DNA of 64,000 nt, taken from NCBI GenBank assembly GCA_002118135.1, contig BDIU01000082.1, forward strand, positions 310,001 through 374,000, in the 5' to 3' direction. A program made the position numbers and the translations under genes. Position 1 is the stretch's first letter. Each line of letters opens with the position of its first letter. Below the pieces are notes generated by a model. It was not told the DNA's origin and did no database searches. It was given only the letters and a program-made list of their open reading frames with translations. The stretch comes from Trebouxia sp. TZW2008 (Eukaryota > Chlorophyta > Trebouxiophyceae > Trebouxiales > Trebouxiaceae). Below are positions 11,242 through 24,300 of the stretch, in pieces.

Positions 11242-12059
11242 GGTGGCCGTTGTCGGAATGGTCAACCCTGCCCCCTGAGATCCTCGAGCAGATTGTTTGC
11301 CGCAACCTGCACGATTTTACAGTATGTTTTAGAGTATGCACTGTCTGGTATGCATTCTGCAACACCGATGGTGTAGGAGTCAAAGATGACTTGAAACTTC
11401 TCAGTTTCATGAAGGGCAACACACTGCAAACAGCAGAGCGAATGGTGGCCAAGGTTAGGGCTGTCTCCTCACGCCAGCTTGCAAGTCTGCGGGTGATGCT
11501 TTTCGATGACCTTGAGGACAGCGACACAATAGCTTCCCTTTTCTGTGCACAAGCAGGAAACTTTTGCAATCTGACCACACTGTTTCTGATGTGTCCAAAC
11601 ATTTCAGACTGGACTCTGGTTCGGAAATTGCCAGAAACTTTGACCCAGCTGTATGTTGGTTCGTTGGCTGTTAAGCAAGGGCCTTGTGCTGACCTCTCTG
11701 AGTTCAATCGTTTCCAGGCGTTGAGAGTGCTGAGCCTGACATTTCAACTTGTGCAAGACAGGTCGCGGATAATCAGTGTGAGAGGCGATCTTTGTTTACC
11801 ATGTCTGCAAGAGCTTCAGTTGGGATACGAGCCGGCGACAAACAAAAGAAGAAGAGAAGGTTTCATCATTCTGTTTTGTTTTGAAGACTTGAAACTGCAG
11901 CGGGTGCCAAGCACATGCGCAATAATGTGCACGTTGCACTTTAAGTTCAAGATGCCACACATTGCAAGAACCAGAGTTAGGCTCAAGACCTTAACAAATC
12001 AACTCAGAATCCTGCAGCAAGCGGGACTGGTTGCTGTAGTTATGCGTAGCACGGCTTAA
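11242..12059 (+). CDS. F-box-like protein with leucine-rich C-terminal part (5' exon unresolved)
   Basis: The frame opens after an acceptor at 11241 (TTTGCAG) and runs 272 codons to TAA at 12057-12059. The start reads WSTLPPEILEQIVCRN with VCTVWYAFC after it, matching the F-box pattern (LPxEILxxI...CxxWxxxC). Downstream are leucine-rich stretches such as LPETLTQLYVGSL and FQALRVLSLTF. F-box proteins pair a substrate with an SCF ubiquitin ligase. There is no in-frame ATG near the exon start, so a first exon must lie upstream (10.9-11.19 kb is open but I could not choose a start). Nearest neighbours are the LEA-like gene, divergent, and the coiled-coil gene, convergent. The last ~55 codons are basic and may include unspliced intron. 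Confidence 0.55.
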
Positions 12060-12847
12060 TGTCAATGCACGCAAAGCTGTGTCCAATTGCAAGCAGTCAC
12101 ACAAATTCCCTGGGAGCATAGGCATTGCATGTGGGCACATGCCAAAGCTGATTAAGGACTGTTTTTTGCGTCGGTGCAGCCTGGTTTGTGGTAGCGCTGT
12201 CAAACTTTGGTGTTTCCATGTCAACTTTGATCTCTGGTGTTTGCAAAGGAGCTTATCCTCTATGGGTCAACTTTCTACTAAGTGCTGCTCTAGAAGCAGC
12301 AACCCTGGGTTGCTTCTGCTCACACAGGCTGCTGTGCACATGGCAGCCGTAGGCTTTTCTTTTGTTCATGCAGAAACATCATTCATAGGTTGATTAGCTT
12401 ACCTTGCATATACTGGACACTCCTAGATGCCTGTTAAGGCAAAGTACTCCATGATTGTGTCACAATTGGGCCAAATCAGAATATATCAGTCATTCAAGGC
12501 AGACCTTGATTAGTGTTGGACACTGCAACATGTTCTGGGGCAGAGGAACGACTGAAAGGGCCATGGCTGCACTATTCTCACACCAATCAGTCTTGACATA
12601 CTGTACTATGATAAACGCAAGCAAGCAACTGGCATAGGTGAGAGTAGTCATTGCAGTTGCCACTGTGTAGCACATGCGACCAGCCTTGATTTTCTTTTCT
12701 TTAGGCACGAAAATGTTATAAAGCAGATTTGCAGCACGTCAACGGCTTGCATGTACACTTACTTGTAAAGTCCTAACAACATGACTCAATCCCTTTTGCA
12801 CCTTCAGTACATACCCTTTGCATTGAATGGATTCCACAAATATGCTG
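12060..12847. other. Intergenic stretch between convergent genes
   Basis: This should hold the 3' ends of the F-box-like and coiled-coil genes. I see no coding sequence, repeat array or RNA gene. Confidence 0.5.
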
Positions 12848-15800
12848 TCAAATACGCACATTCACCTCATATTGCACACCCCAGTAGCTATACAGCAGCT
12901 GCAATGCAGCCTTTTGGTACAGGTCAAACGAGCTTGGAATAATCATACAAATACGGCCTGCAGCGTGTGAGTCTTCATCAACAGCAACAGTCCCTCCAGC
13001 AACTGCCCAGATGTCTTGTGCATGCTCAGTTGCCCACGCAGGTCTGTGACTTTTGCCTTTTCTTGACTGCATGCTTTCCATTGCTAGACAATATCGGTGC
13101 GCATCAGCAACGGCAAACTCAACATTGATAGGGTCCACGCCAGCAGCAGAACTCTCGGCAAGCACCATGTTCCTGAAAGTGCTGTCATGCTCTAGCATGG
13201 AGAGAATGACTTCTTGTGTGGAGAAGCTGCAGTCTTCAATGGATTTGGCGTATGCTGCTGCTCCTATATCTGCGCACAAAAGGAACAAATGCATGAAACT
13301 GTTCCATTATTCATTTATGTACATGCTATTGATGTACATTCTGACACCTTTCAGAGACGCCACAGCAGGGCCATGGGACACAATCACATGAAATTCAAGT
13401 GGGTAGACAGCTGTGGCTGAACCAGACAGGATGTAGTAGCAACATGGCTTACCAATACCCAAACAGGATTGCTACAACACACACCGCTCAAGATGTAAAA
13501 ACAACACAGTTTGCAAAGGGTGCACACAGTTGGATCCAGGTTTTGTACCAATGGGCAAAACAGGTACCAGCGGAACTGACTGCCCAGCATTTAGCCACAT
13601 TCGATGTCCCTATTCCAACATGAGGTGAACTCAGTAGTAACTTTGTTGAACACTAGCCAGCACAGCCTTCTTGGTAGATACCTTAGAAAATGATATTTTC
13701 ATAGGAGGTACATTATGCGCAATCCAGCCATTGACATTACAAATTGTTTTAGGGCATGGGCACAGCAAGCTTGGCTGTCACATGCATTGGATTAGTATTG
13801 ACTGACATTGTCTGTATGACCCCCTGCTGGGTCCCCATGACAGTAAATGTATATTGATTGAAATGGGTTGATTGAGAACGACATTGAACTAACGTGCTCG
13901 TGTGTCATTGTGCTGGTATCGATTTTGTCCATTAGAAAGAAACCTACTCTCCAAGTCAGTACCAGTCCCAGTTGATGTTTTGATGCTTTCAAGATGAGTC
14001 AATCACCTAGGGCAGAAGACAAGGTCAGGTTTGGATGCATGATCATCTGCCTCTGAAGCTGTGCTGCCTTATCTTTGCTGGCTCCCTGCAGCAGGCTTGA
14101 TGTATCTTCCAACTGCTCGCTCTCAACAAGTTTACCTGCAGACACTCCCTCTGATTGAAACCAAAAGAGCCAAGTAGTTGCAACATGAAGAAGCAAAGCA
14201 TGCAGCAGCAAGCGATGACGAGGAATCGTGCTCTTGACATGCCTTCCAAGTGCTGACTTCCAACAAGGTCACCTGCAGAGGTTTGTTCTGAAATGAAATG
14301 AAAACAGCTGGGTAATGGCAAACTGAAGAAGCAGAAGAATGTCACAGCAAGAGAAGAAGAAGGAGAGCACACTGGAACACTTGACAAAACTCAGGCAGAT
14401 GGCGCTCAACATATGAATGTTTGTTGAACTGCAACACTAAGAGCCTCTGGGAAGCTGCAAGGGGCTGCAACGATCTGGTCCTGTGAAGAAGTGGGGGGGA
14501 GGGTATGGGGGGTTGGGGGGGTAGGGGGGGGCCTACACCTCAACAGCATCACTTTGCAGGATATCAGAAATGGCCACTTGGGTCGAGGAGTGCACGCTTC
14601 GGTCTAATGGGAAAGCTCGGTTGAGGAATGTTACAAGAAGTGAGATGCAGGCCAGTGTTTTGCCGCAGCATGGCCAATGTCCCTGACTTTGGAAGCAGTC
14701 AGATAACAGAACGAATTTGCTGCAGGCACTGACTCTCATTGTGAAGGTCATACCAGCACGTGCATTGTGTGCATATGTTTCATACAATAACTCAAACCTC
14801 ATAGTGCAGCATGACTGTAGTTTATGTTGTGAAGCCACTTTGGACAAGAAATTTCATCAGCCGTACCTTGGGCAATAGCAGTAGGTGTTGCTGCTTGAAC
14901 GCCAAGTTCTTCAGTAGAGTCTCCAGGAAAGTTTGCAGCAGTACTGGTGTTGGGTGCAGAATTTGCAAAACCGTCTGAGGCATCAAGGTGGTCAGAGCCC
15001 TGGCGGCCTGCCACAGCTGGGGTGTCAGCTTGGCCAGCATCTTGGCTGCCAGCCACAGCTGGGGCAACAGGAGCAGCGAACATGTCGAAAATGTCTTGAG
15101 GGCTGAGTCTGCCGTGTAGGGCAAGTTGATGCAAATGCCCTAGGTCAGTTTGGAGACCACTCAGCTCATTTTGCAGCGCACCACGCTGCGTTTCAGACTC
15201 GCTGAGTCTAAACTTGAGCTCTGAGCTTGCCTCGGTCTGGCACTGCAAACCCTGTTGAAGCTCAGAGTTTAGCACTTCTGACTTTGCAAACCTTTGCTGA
15301 AGGTGCAGGAGCTCCTGTCTGCTCTGTTCTGTCAACTGGTGCTTCTGGTTTTGGTACAGATCCCGCTCAAGCTCCAACTGACGCTGCAGCTGTTGTTGCT
15401 GCTGCTGCAGCTGCTGAGTGCTTGACTGCAACCGTTGCCTTGCCTGTTGCTGCTTCTGAGCAGCCTGCTGCAGCTGCTTGTGCTGCTGCTGCTGCAACTG
15501 TTTCTGCAGCTTCTTTTGATGCTGCAGCTGAGCCTGTAGCTGCTGTCTAGCTTGCTCTGACTCTTTCAGCTTGTCTTCTAAGGCGAGCAAGTTGCCTTGC
15601 AGCGTATGTTGGTGCTGCATCTGAGCCTGTAGCTGGTGCCTGGCTTGCTCTGAGTGATGTAGCTTGTCTTTTGAGTCAAGCAAGTCGCCTTGAAGCGTCT
15701 GTTGCTGCTGCAGCTGAGATGTCAAGTGCTGCCTGGCTTCCTCTGAGTCTTTGAGCTTGTGTTCGACAGCAAGCCACTCAACTTGCAGCGTCTCCTGCTG

Positions 15801-17984
15801 CTGTAGCTGAGCAGTCAACTGCTGTCTAGCTTGCTCTGAGTCTGTCAGCTTGTGTCCCACAGCAAGCAACTCAACTTGCAGCGTCTGTTGCTGCTGCAGC
15901 TGAGCTGTCATCTGCTGCCTAGCTTGCTCTGAATCTGTCAGCTTATGATTCAGGGCAATCACCTGCCAGTGCCTAGCTTGTTGAGAGTCTTGCAACTTCT
16001 TTTCCAAAGCAAGCACCTCATCTTGCAGCTTTATCACATCTGCTGAGAGACCCTGCTCAAGCTCTGAGTGCAGCAAACCAGACTCAAGCGTGAGCTCAAG
16101 GCCTGAGCGCTGCGACTTGGACTCATTGCGCTTGAGCTCAAGATCTGAGCGTTGTGCCTCAGACTCTTTGAGCTTGAGCTGCAGATCTGAGGACTGTAAC
16201 TCAAGCTGAGCATGCTTTCGTTCCAGATCAGCACACGTTGTGTTGAGCTGCTGAATCTGTGCATGAGCAAGGCTCAGGCTGTAAAGTGCAAACTTGGCGG
16301 CTTGGTTGGTCAGTCTTAGCTCATCTGCTGAGCTCTGAACCTGCCTTTCAGCTCTCAGAAGAGCAGACTTAGCTAGCTGGTGGGAAGCTGTCTGTGTGTT
16401 GAAGTGCTGCGCAGTCATGTGGGCCTCAGCTGTCACACTGTCAAGCAGTGCCATGGTGTAGTCATGCGCTTTGCTCTTCAGTGACAGCTGATGGTCGAGC
16501 TCATCGCGGTGTCCCTTCGTCTCCTGGTGAGAGACCATTTCAGCATCCAAGGCACAGCCCAACTGCTGCTTGTGCTTCACCACTGTGTCAAGCATCCTCA
16601 GGACAAAGCGTTGAGCATTTGAAGCCAGCTGCTGCTGCTTCTGAAAGTAGTTGTGCTGTTCCTGCTGCGATGCTGAAAGCTCTTCAAAAGCGGCCTGAAG
16701 CCCCTGATGATCTGCCCTCAGCCCCTCAAATCTGCCTTGAAGCCCCTCACGATCTGCCCTCAACTTGGCATGTGAGCTCAGCAGGTTGCTGTGCTGCTCT
16801 TCTGTGGCTTCAAGCTGGTTTGCAAGCTGCTGGTTTGCATCTAGTAAGCCTTCACGCGACTGCTTTGTGCTGTGCAAGTCGTCAAGCAGGCGTTCATTCT
16901 CGCTATGCAGCTCATTGAGACTCTCCTGCTGTGCTGCTAACTGCTGACACAGAGTAGCAAAATCAGTGTGTAGCTGATGCTTTTCTGCAGTGAGTGAAGC
17001 TAGTGCTGGACTGGAACACTTCTGCAAAATGGGATGGGAGATGGAAATTGGAGGTCCAGATGCCTGCAGCAGCATTCAGAAGGCTTGCAAGTTTGCGATC
17101 ATGTTTGTTGAGACCATCTTGGTGATGCAGATTGACCGTGGCTGCTTTGCTGGTCCAATCAAGAGGTGATACAGTGCAGCAAATGCAGTGCTGCCATTAT
17201 TCCAATTGGCCAAAGTTGCCTGAAATGCATTGATAAAAGCAAGTCAGACGCTCACCATGCAACCTGGGTCTTTTGACAGTGCAGCGTTGCTGGCACCCTT
17301 GTGTGTGAAAGGCTCTTCACCTGCACAGAGCGCGGCACATCATATGCAAAGCGAAATTGAATCCTGGAAATATAGAGACATACTGATTCTGAACGTTGTC
17401 AGGTAGATGATGTGATGCTGTGCCAAGTGTGACCTTGAGAATGAATGCAATTGCAGGAGTGTCAAGGAGACAGAACCTAGAGAGCCAATAGTTGCAGGTC
17501 TGCAGAATGCATGAGGCTATGCGCCACAGGTGTTGTACTCAATATGCCTTATCCTTTGCAACTTGTTTGGGCTGTGCAAGCAGGTAGCAGGCAGACATTT
17601 TGATGCATCTGCACCTGTTGGATTGGCTTTGGAGCCCGCAGTTGCGTATCTTTTAGGGAAATCAGGTGCGCTCCAGGCTGCACAGGCTTTCAACAGCTCC
17701 CTACACCCTTTCAGCTCCAAAGTAACTGAGATGTTGGCATGCTGGATTTCTCCCCCTGAGTCAGCCAAGCTGATGGTCAGGAACTCAGACTTACGCATGC
17801 CTGCAATATGGTGCATATGTGCCGTGAGAACAGGATGCTGACCAGATTTGGCCTTGCTTGTGGCACATGCCGAGCTCTGATCTGCGAGTGTCGAAGGCTC
17901 TGTGCTGGAACTTGTCAGGGCACGCTGTGCATGCGACACTCCCGCTTGCAGCTTGAACGGGTTGCGGGCTACAAGCGCACGCAT
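12848..17984 (-). CDS. Long coiled-coil protein, 991 residues
   Basis: Five exons on the minus strand join with matching phases: 17984-17795, 17320-17256, 17021-14867, 14150-14007, 13269-12848 (stop 12848-12850). The N-terminus MRALVARNPFKLQAG is Arg/Ala-rich and may be an organelle-targeting peptide, but this is weak. From about residue 90 to 720 it is a Gln/Leu/Glu-rich coiled coil, including five or six 31-residue repeats with core KLxDSEQARQQL. The C-terminal ~140 residues (DIGAAAYAKSIEDCSF to YEVNVRI) look globular and match nothing I recognise. The role is probably structural, as tether or scaffold, which is inferred from shape only. Exon 4 has a degenerate copy upstream. It shares a 385-bp divergent promoter with the ABC transporter at 18370. 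The long frame on the opposite strand inside exon 3 is a shadow of the repeats. Confidence 0.85.
14237..14287 (-). repeat. Pseudo-exon copy of coiled-coil exon 4
   Basis: Minus strand from 14287: an AG acceptor followed by EQTSAGDLVGSQHLEGMS, a diverged copy of true exon 4 (EGVSAGKLVESEQLEDTS, from 14150), 137 bp apart and in the same phase. No clear donor follows. Confidence 0.8.
14492..14532 (+). other. G-rich tract with quadruplex potential
   Basis: Five runs of three to eight G separated by 1-3 nt lie in the coiled-coil gene intron. The plus strand is G-rich, so the transcript of the minus-strand gene is C-rich here. Confidence 0.7.
15540..15990 (-). repeat. 93-bp in-frame tandem repeat (31-residue coil unit)
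   Basis: Five or six units inside coiled-coil exon 3 encode variants of HKLTDSEQARQQLTAQ with a Gln tract and LQ(V/G)(E/D)LLAL. Thirty-one residues is four heptads plus three, so the heptad register shifts once per unit. Confidence 0.8.
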
Positions 17985-18369
17985 CTTTGCGCATGCAGTC
18001 AGCGTCGACCGTGGTGGATCGGGCTTGCTCGAAGTGGACTTTGCAACCGCGCAATGGAGCTACATCGCAGCCGCTTGTATGCTGCTCTCGTCACGCTTGC
18101 TGGCCTGAGCTTTGCTCTACATGAGCAGTCTACAATATGCGCGGCGCAGTGCATACTTGAGCGATCAACAGGAGAGGGTGTTCAAGGTACATGGTCTCGG
18201 AGCACAAGCCAAAGTTGACTGTGCATGGACGTGGCTTTCACAGACTTCATTCCATGCCGCATTGCCGATCTACTTGACCTTTGTGAACACAATCGGCATC
18301 GGTTAGTTGCTTTGAACTCGCGCCTTGCTTTGTCCAATACCTGCATACTACGCTTCAAGATCCGCAAGT
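17985..18369. promoter_or_regulatory. Divergent promoter between coiled-coil and ABC transporter genes
   Basis: 385 bp separates the two start codons, so the stretch must hold both 5' UTRs and probably a shared promoter. No clear TATA box was noted. Confidence 0.5.
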
Positions 18370-21300
18370 ATGTCGGACACGACCGCATCGGCACCAACCT
18401 CAAAATCAGATGCCGCCGCCCTACAGAGCGAGCAGCAGGGTACAGAAAAGCAGACCGTCGACGATCACTTGAAGGCGGGCTCTCACGCCGCCAAGGCACA
18501 GGTTTGGAAAAATCCATCTGCATGCTGCCTGCACATGCTGAACAGCCTTGTGTCTGGACTCTTAAGCTATGGCTGTTTGTCAACGCAGGCCAGTCACGAC
18601 TCAGCGGTGCACGATCAGAGCGTAGCCGAAACAGGAGCAAAGCCAATGAAGCGAGAAGCAAAGCCACAAATCTGACCTGTTCAGGCAGGATCTGCTTTGC
18701 TTCAAGGCAAATGCATGACGCAGCCCACAGGACGATTGGCATGGTCACATCGATCCTTACATATTTTGCCGAACAGTCAGCATGGATTTTGCCGTTAGAT
18801 GCCTTATATGTGTACACGTTTGCAGCTGATATGTGATCTGGGCAATTTTGCAAATTACAATGCTTGCTCGTCAGTGCAATTTGGGGAGTCTGCTTCCAGA
18901 TCGTCAACTAAGTATACATGTCTGCAGCAGTAGATTCCTGTTGATGATATCCCTGCAATTTGTACCTATGTGCCGAGTGCAGATCATTCATTTGGCGGCA
19001 AGCTTGTAATGCTGATCATGAGCATGGCAGCAACACAAGTTTCTGCAAGCTGATGGGATCCTGACAAACAACATCTCACAATCTGTCAAAACTGATGGCT
19101 TGGCATTTCCTGCTTCAGCTGAGGAGAAGTGCTGACTTTGATCATGACGATCTATGAAGCAAAATGTTGATCAGGCACTATTGAGAAAAGATAGATATCG
19201 TCAGCCCTGATCCAGACCACCCCTCAGGTGGTGCAACAATGCATGATCAGCCATTCACAAAATGGTCTTGCAGCCTGAATGTGTGAGGTCTGATTGCAAG
19301 GCAAGCTCACTGCCAGTGATTGACGAACTCACTGCCTCACGGTTTCTACAACAATTGCAGCGTAATTTGGATCATGGTAATGGGTTGCAAAGAACACACA
19401 CGTACATGCATGGCACTGTGTTTAATTGGCGCTGCACCCTCAACGCCGCACAGACGGTCTGGACGACCCTGAAAAGGGGCGCTTGTGCTTGCTGCTGAAG
19501 TGCAGTTGAGCTGCTCGATCAACGAGCTTCAAGCTAAGACGATGCTACCTATTGTGCGAAATAATTGTGTCATGGAAACTGGCATTTAGACTTCTTGACG
19601 TCATCTGAGACTAAGCCCAGACATGCAACTGCTAGTGGCTTTGAAGGCTTGTTGTGAGGTTTGCTACGTCGTTCTGCCGGCAGGCAGTCTGTTCTGCATC
19701 GTCAACATGCCTTGGAGTGCGCTGGATCCGCATTGCGACTGACATTGTTTGCATAAAGTCTGTATGGCGCAGCAGCAGGGCTTAGCGTTCCCTGCTGGTG
19801 CTGAAGGGCAGGAGGCACTTGCGAACCCTGCAGAGCCTGCGCAGACACATCCGTACGACTCGCAGAGTACTGACAGGCCTAATAGTGGCAAGGCATTCGA
19901 TCAGCTCCGCAAGTTCAGCTCAGAACAGCAGCATCAAAAAGCTGCTCAGGTCGGGGGAACAGCCTCTAGACAAGCTATATTTCCGGCACAGGTATTCGCT
20001 GCTCATGTGCCTTAGCTTTGCGGCTTTCGAGGCGAAGCACTGGCTGCGAGGGCTTACTTCGTCTCTGCAAGCGCTTGACTGCTTCGTCTCTGGCCTTATA
20101 TATATATAGCATCACTGTTCTGTTCAGAAAGCCAAAGATGGCGCGGAGGGCAAAGGAGCTCCCGGCAATGACGTCAAGATTGTACAGCTCGACAAGGAGC
20201 TGACCTTAGAGGAACGGCAGCTTATAGTCAAACATGCTCTGAACACTGAAGACCAAGATGCTGAGGGGCTGCTTAACAAGATCAGAGCCAGGATGGAGCG
20301 GTAGGCAGTGTGCAAAGCAAAACTTGATGCCATTTGATAGGGGTCTTTGTGCCCTGCTTGCCCCCACATGCGCCTCTGAAAGTGTGTTTATAAAGAGCAA
20401 AATCCAAAGCAATTGCATTATATGGTGCATTTCTTGGTATTCAGGGTGGGCATCAAGCCGCCTGGCATTGAAGTGCGATTCCAGGACGTTTATATTGAGA
20501 CATCTGTCTTCACCAATGTCAGCCGGAACTTGCCCTCAATCCTCAATGCCTACAGAGGTTTCTTTGAGGTATATTGTGACATTTCTGTGTACAGCATAGC
20601 TTTTTGGACTTCTGTCAGCACCTAGCAATGTACGCATGAAAGGAAAAAAATGCGCTCAGATGCGTCCAGACGTCAGCTGACTGCATCGAGCTGTCTCAGG
20701 GTGCATGCTTGTCTATGCCTCTTGCTCAACTTTTCACTGATTGTTTGTGTTCAGCTGTGGTCTTTGACAGCCACAGGATGCTTTCGATCTTAGATACAAT
20801 GTGTAAATGCCGGCAGCAAGCTGAGTCCGCAGCACAGCTCAGCACAGCTCAGCTCAGCTCAGCACAGCACAGTGCAGCTTAGCAAAGCACAGCGAAATCT
20901 AGCACAGTGCAGCTTAGCGGAGCACAGCATGGCATGCACAGCATGTAATTCCACATGAGCTGTTTGACAGGCATGGTGGTGTCAAACTGTCTTTGTTTGC
21001 TGCAGTTCATCTTCCTGCAGCTGCGGCTGTACCGGCCTGAGAAGCGCAAGATCACCATCTTGAACAAAATCAGCAGCATTCTGACTCCCGGGCGCACCAC
21101 CCTGCTGCTGGGACCCCCTGGGGCTGGAAAGGTACACGTACAACAAGATGCTGGGCTACGCAATGGAAGTTCAGATGCATCCAGCATGCAATCTAGGCAA
21201 GGTCATCATGGTGTCCGTTGTGATTACGCGTAGAATGCAAGACATATGAGAGGAAGATGGAGGCTGGAGAGCAGAAACGCATGCAGTCCAGCTGCTGCTG

Positions 21301-24300
21301 CAATGCTCATGCTGCTGTGGCACAGATTCTTGCTCTTCATCCTTCATCTTGCTCTCAAACATCCCTTGCATTTTATGTTTCAACGTAGAGGGGACATCAT
21401 GGTGACCTTGCGTAGTTCACACAACCTGTAGAGCTCAGCAGCGCTTGCATGTCATTGTCCAGGACCTTGCTTTTCTGACAGAGCCTGCAGAGTACAACAG
21501 TGGTTGCATGCGAGGGTCCATGACGGCAATCCTGCATGTGCCTGCAGTCAACTCTGCTGAAAGCGCTAGCAGGCAAGCTGAAGCCCAGCAGGTCGCAGCT
21601 CAAGGGCAATGCTGTTCAACGACTCCATTCTGACCGTGGACGGCCTGTTGTTCCTGTGACACTGCTGCCTGTGCTTGCAGTCAACTCTGCTGAAGGGCGT
21701 CGTGCTGCAAAGCGACACACCCATGATCAAGTTCTGCCTTAAAGGGCTGCTGTGACTTTCACATTCCTGCTTGTGCCTGACGTTTGTGCCTGTGCCTGTG
21801 CCTGCAGTCAACTCTGCTCAAGGGGCTTGCTGGAAAGCTGAAGCACAGCGGCCTGCAGCTCAAGGGCAATGTGCTGTACAACGGCACCCCCCTTACTGAG
21901 TTCCTGCCTCAGAGGACTGCTGTGTATGTGGAGCAAGAAGATCAGCATTTACCAGAGCTGACTGTCAGGGAGACCTTTGACTTTGCTGCCCGCTGTCAAG
22001 GCGTTGGTGCTAAAGCTGGTAAGAAGTGCATGTGCACCATGCACCTGACACATTTCCGGGCTTGAAGTGACTTCTGACTTCTGACACCCAGTGAAATGTG
22101 CGATCTGCTGTTTCAGTGTTGCCTGTAACACAGCTAAGTACAAGTTGTTGCAGGCTGTTGCTGCTCTGCAAAAACTGTCTGCATTTGTATTGCAAGTATG
22201 ATATTTTCAAATTGCATGCCTACTACATGCCTGTTTTGACTGTCAACACAAGCTTTGTGCTGCTCTTTTCTTCAGCTTTGCCTGCTTTGTCTGCCAACAA
22301 AAGGCGCCTCATGCAGTGATATGCGTCTTGCAGAGCTGCTGGACCGCATGCGCAAGCTTGAGAGGGAGCACGATATTGAGCCAGACTGGAATGTACACGC
22401 TTTCCAGAAGGCCCAAGCCGTTCAGGGGCAGAAGAGCAGCGTGGCCACTGAGTATGTGATCAGAATGCTTGGGTTGGACATCTGTGCTGATACCATCTGT
22501 GGCAATCACATGATGAGGGGCATTTCTGGTGGCCAGAAGAAGCGTGTCACATCAGGTCAGTTCTGATTGTGGATACTGAGTATGAGGTCAGGTTAGTCTC
22601 AGCTTGGAGGCTGTGATCATTGTGATGAGGATTCAGACAAGTACAGTGTTGGCAATGCCATCTTTGTTATGATTCAAGATGCCTATGTTTCAAGTCATAG
22701 CATCAAGTTGTCATCAGCTTGATCTGTACTTGGCCATGTGCACGCAACAGTCTCAGCAATGACTTGTATGACTCATTGTGGGCATCAGACAAGATGACGG
22801 GATCAAAGACACTCATTTTCATGGGGGAAATCAGCACAGGCTTTTGCAGTAAGACCACCTATGTTATTGCCTGTTACGCTAGAACCCTTGTCTCTGCCAA
22901 GACTGCAGCAGCGCAGGTTTGACAGCCACTTGCCTGACAGCTTGTGGTGTGCATCAGGTGAGATGATGGTTGGGTCCAAGACAGTGTTCTTCATGGACGA
23001 GATCAGCACAGGACTGGACAGCAGTACCACCTACGCCATAGTCAAGTTCCTGAGGGATCAGACGCACGCACTGAACTACACCACCATGATCTCCCTGCTG
23101 CAGCCGGCGCCAGAGTCATATGACCTGTTTGATGACATCCTGCTCTTGGCTGAAGGTATGCAACACGCAATATCTCCCAGTCTTTGTGCACTCAATGTCA
23201 GATAAAGCAAACTCTGACCACATGACCTCTTTGTTGACATCCTGTTTTTGCACGAAAGCGTTCAACGTCCAAAAGCCTTGACCTACAAGATACTCTTCTG
23301 TTGTCAGCTGCATAAAAGCACGTGCGGGCTGACGACAGTTTCAGCATACCAGGCTTTTGCAGGCCTTGCTCTGTTGTGCTGTATGTATGGCACAGCTGCT
23401 CAAGGGAGCTGCATCAAGCCATGCAAGCAGTGTCTACTCTGACTGCATTCTCAGTGATTGCTGCCTGGCAAGGCCTGTATGCAAATGCAATGGTTGCACA
23501 GCACATCAAAGGGTTTCAAGTGCAATGCTGAGCAGAACCCTTGAGCTGGCATAAGCCGCTGAACCTTCTCAGTTCCCTGATTGCTTGTCGCCATTGCACC
23601 ACAGGTTCATCAGAGCCCAGGGAATGATAATTGACCAGCTTTCAGTCTTTCAGCTTCAAGCAAATTCTTTTACCCCTTGCAGTTCCTAGAATTCTCAAGA
23701 CTCTGGTGATGCATGCAGGATGCCTGGTGTATCACGGTCCAAGGGAAAATGTGATGGAGTTCTTTGAGGGCACTGGGTTTGCTTGCCCAGAGCGTAAGGG
23801 TGTTGCTGACTTCTTGCAAGAGGTCACCTCCAGAAAAGACCAGAAGGTGCTGTCCAGCTTGCCTATGTAGTCGCATTGCAAGCCAGCCTGCACAATACCC
23901 TGCAGATTCACTGAACAATGTACAAGAAACTAACCTTTATCAACGTCATCACTGCCATGCTGGCTGTGTCTTGATTGCCGTCTTGCGTGACAGCATGACT
24001 GTCATCACTTCCAGTCAAAACCGTACCAATCCAGGGCAGAGCTGTTGTTGAGCTGTGCAAGAGTTTGCTGTGAGCATGTCCTATCATAAAATCTTGGTCG
24101 CTGGTTTGAGTTGCTCCTGTACTGGTGAAGCTGCAAAGTTATGTTGCAGCAAATATTGGAACAGCAGCCAGCTGTCTAACTATGTGTCATTGCACGCCTT
24201 TGATAAGCTGCTCAGCAGCTGCCATGCTTAGCACATTTGCTGATAGTTGTTACGCCTCTACTCATAAGTCTGTTCTTTTGCTGCTGCAAAATGACTGATT

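Noticed and set aside
14492..14532. G-run as telomere-like repeat
   Set aside because: Runs are irregular and not a TTTAGGG-type repeat; it sits inside a gene intron.
15227..15550. Ala-rich plus-strand frame
   Set aside because: It is the complement of Gln/Leu-rich codons of the coiled-coil exon.
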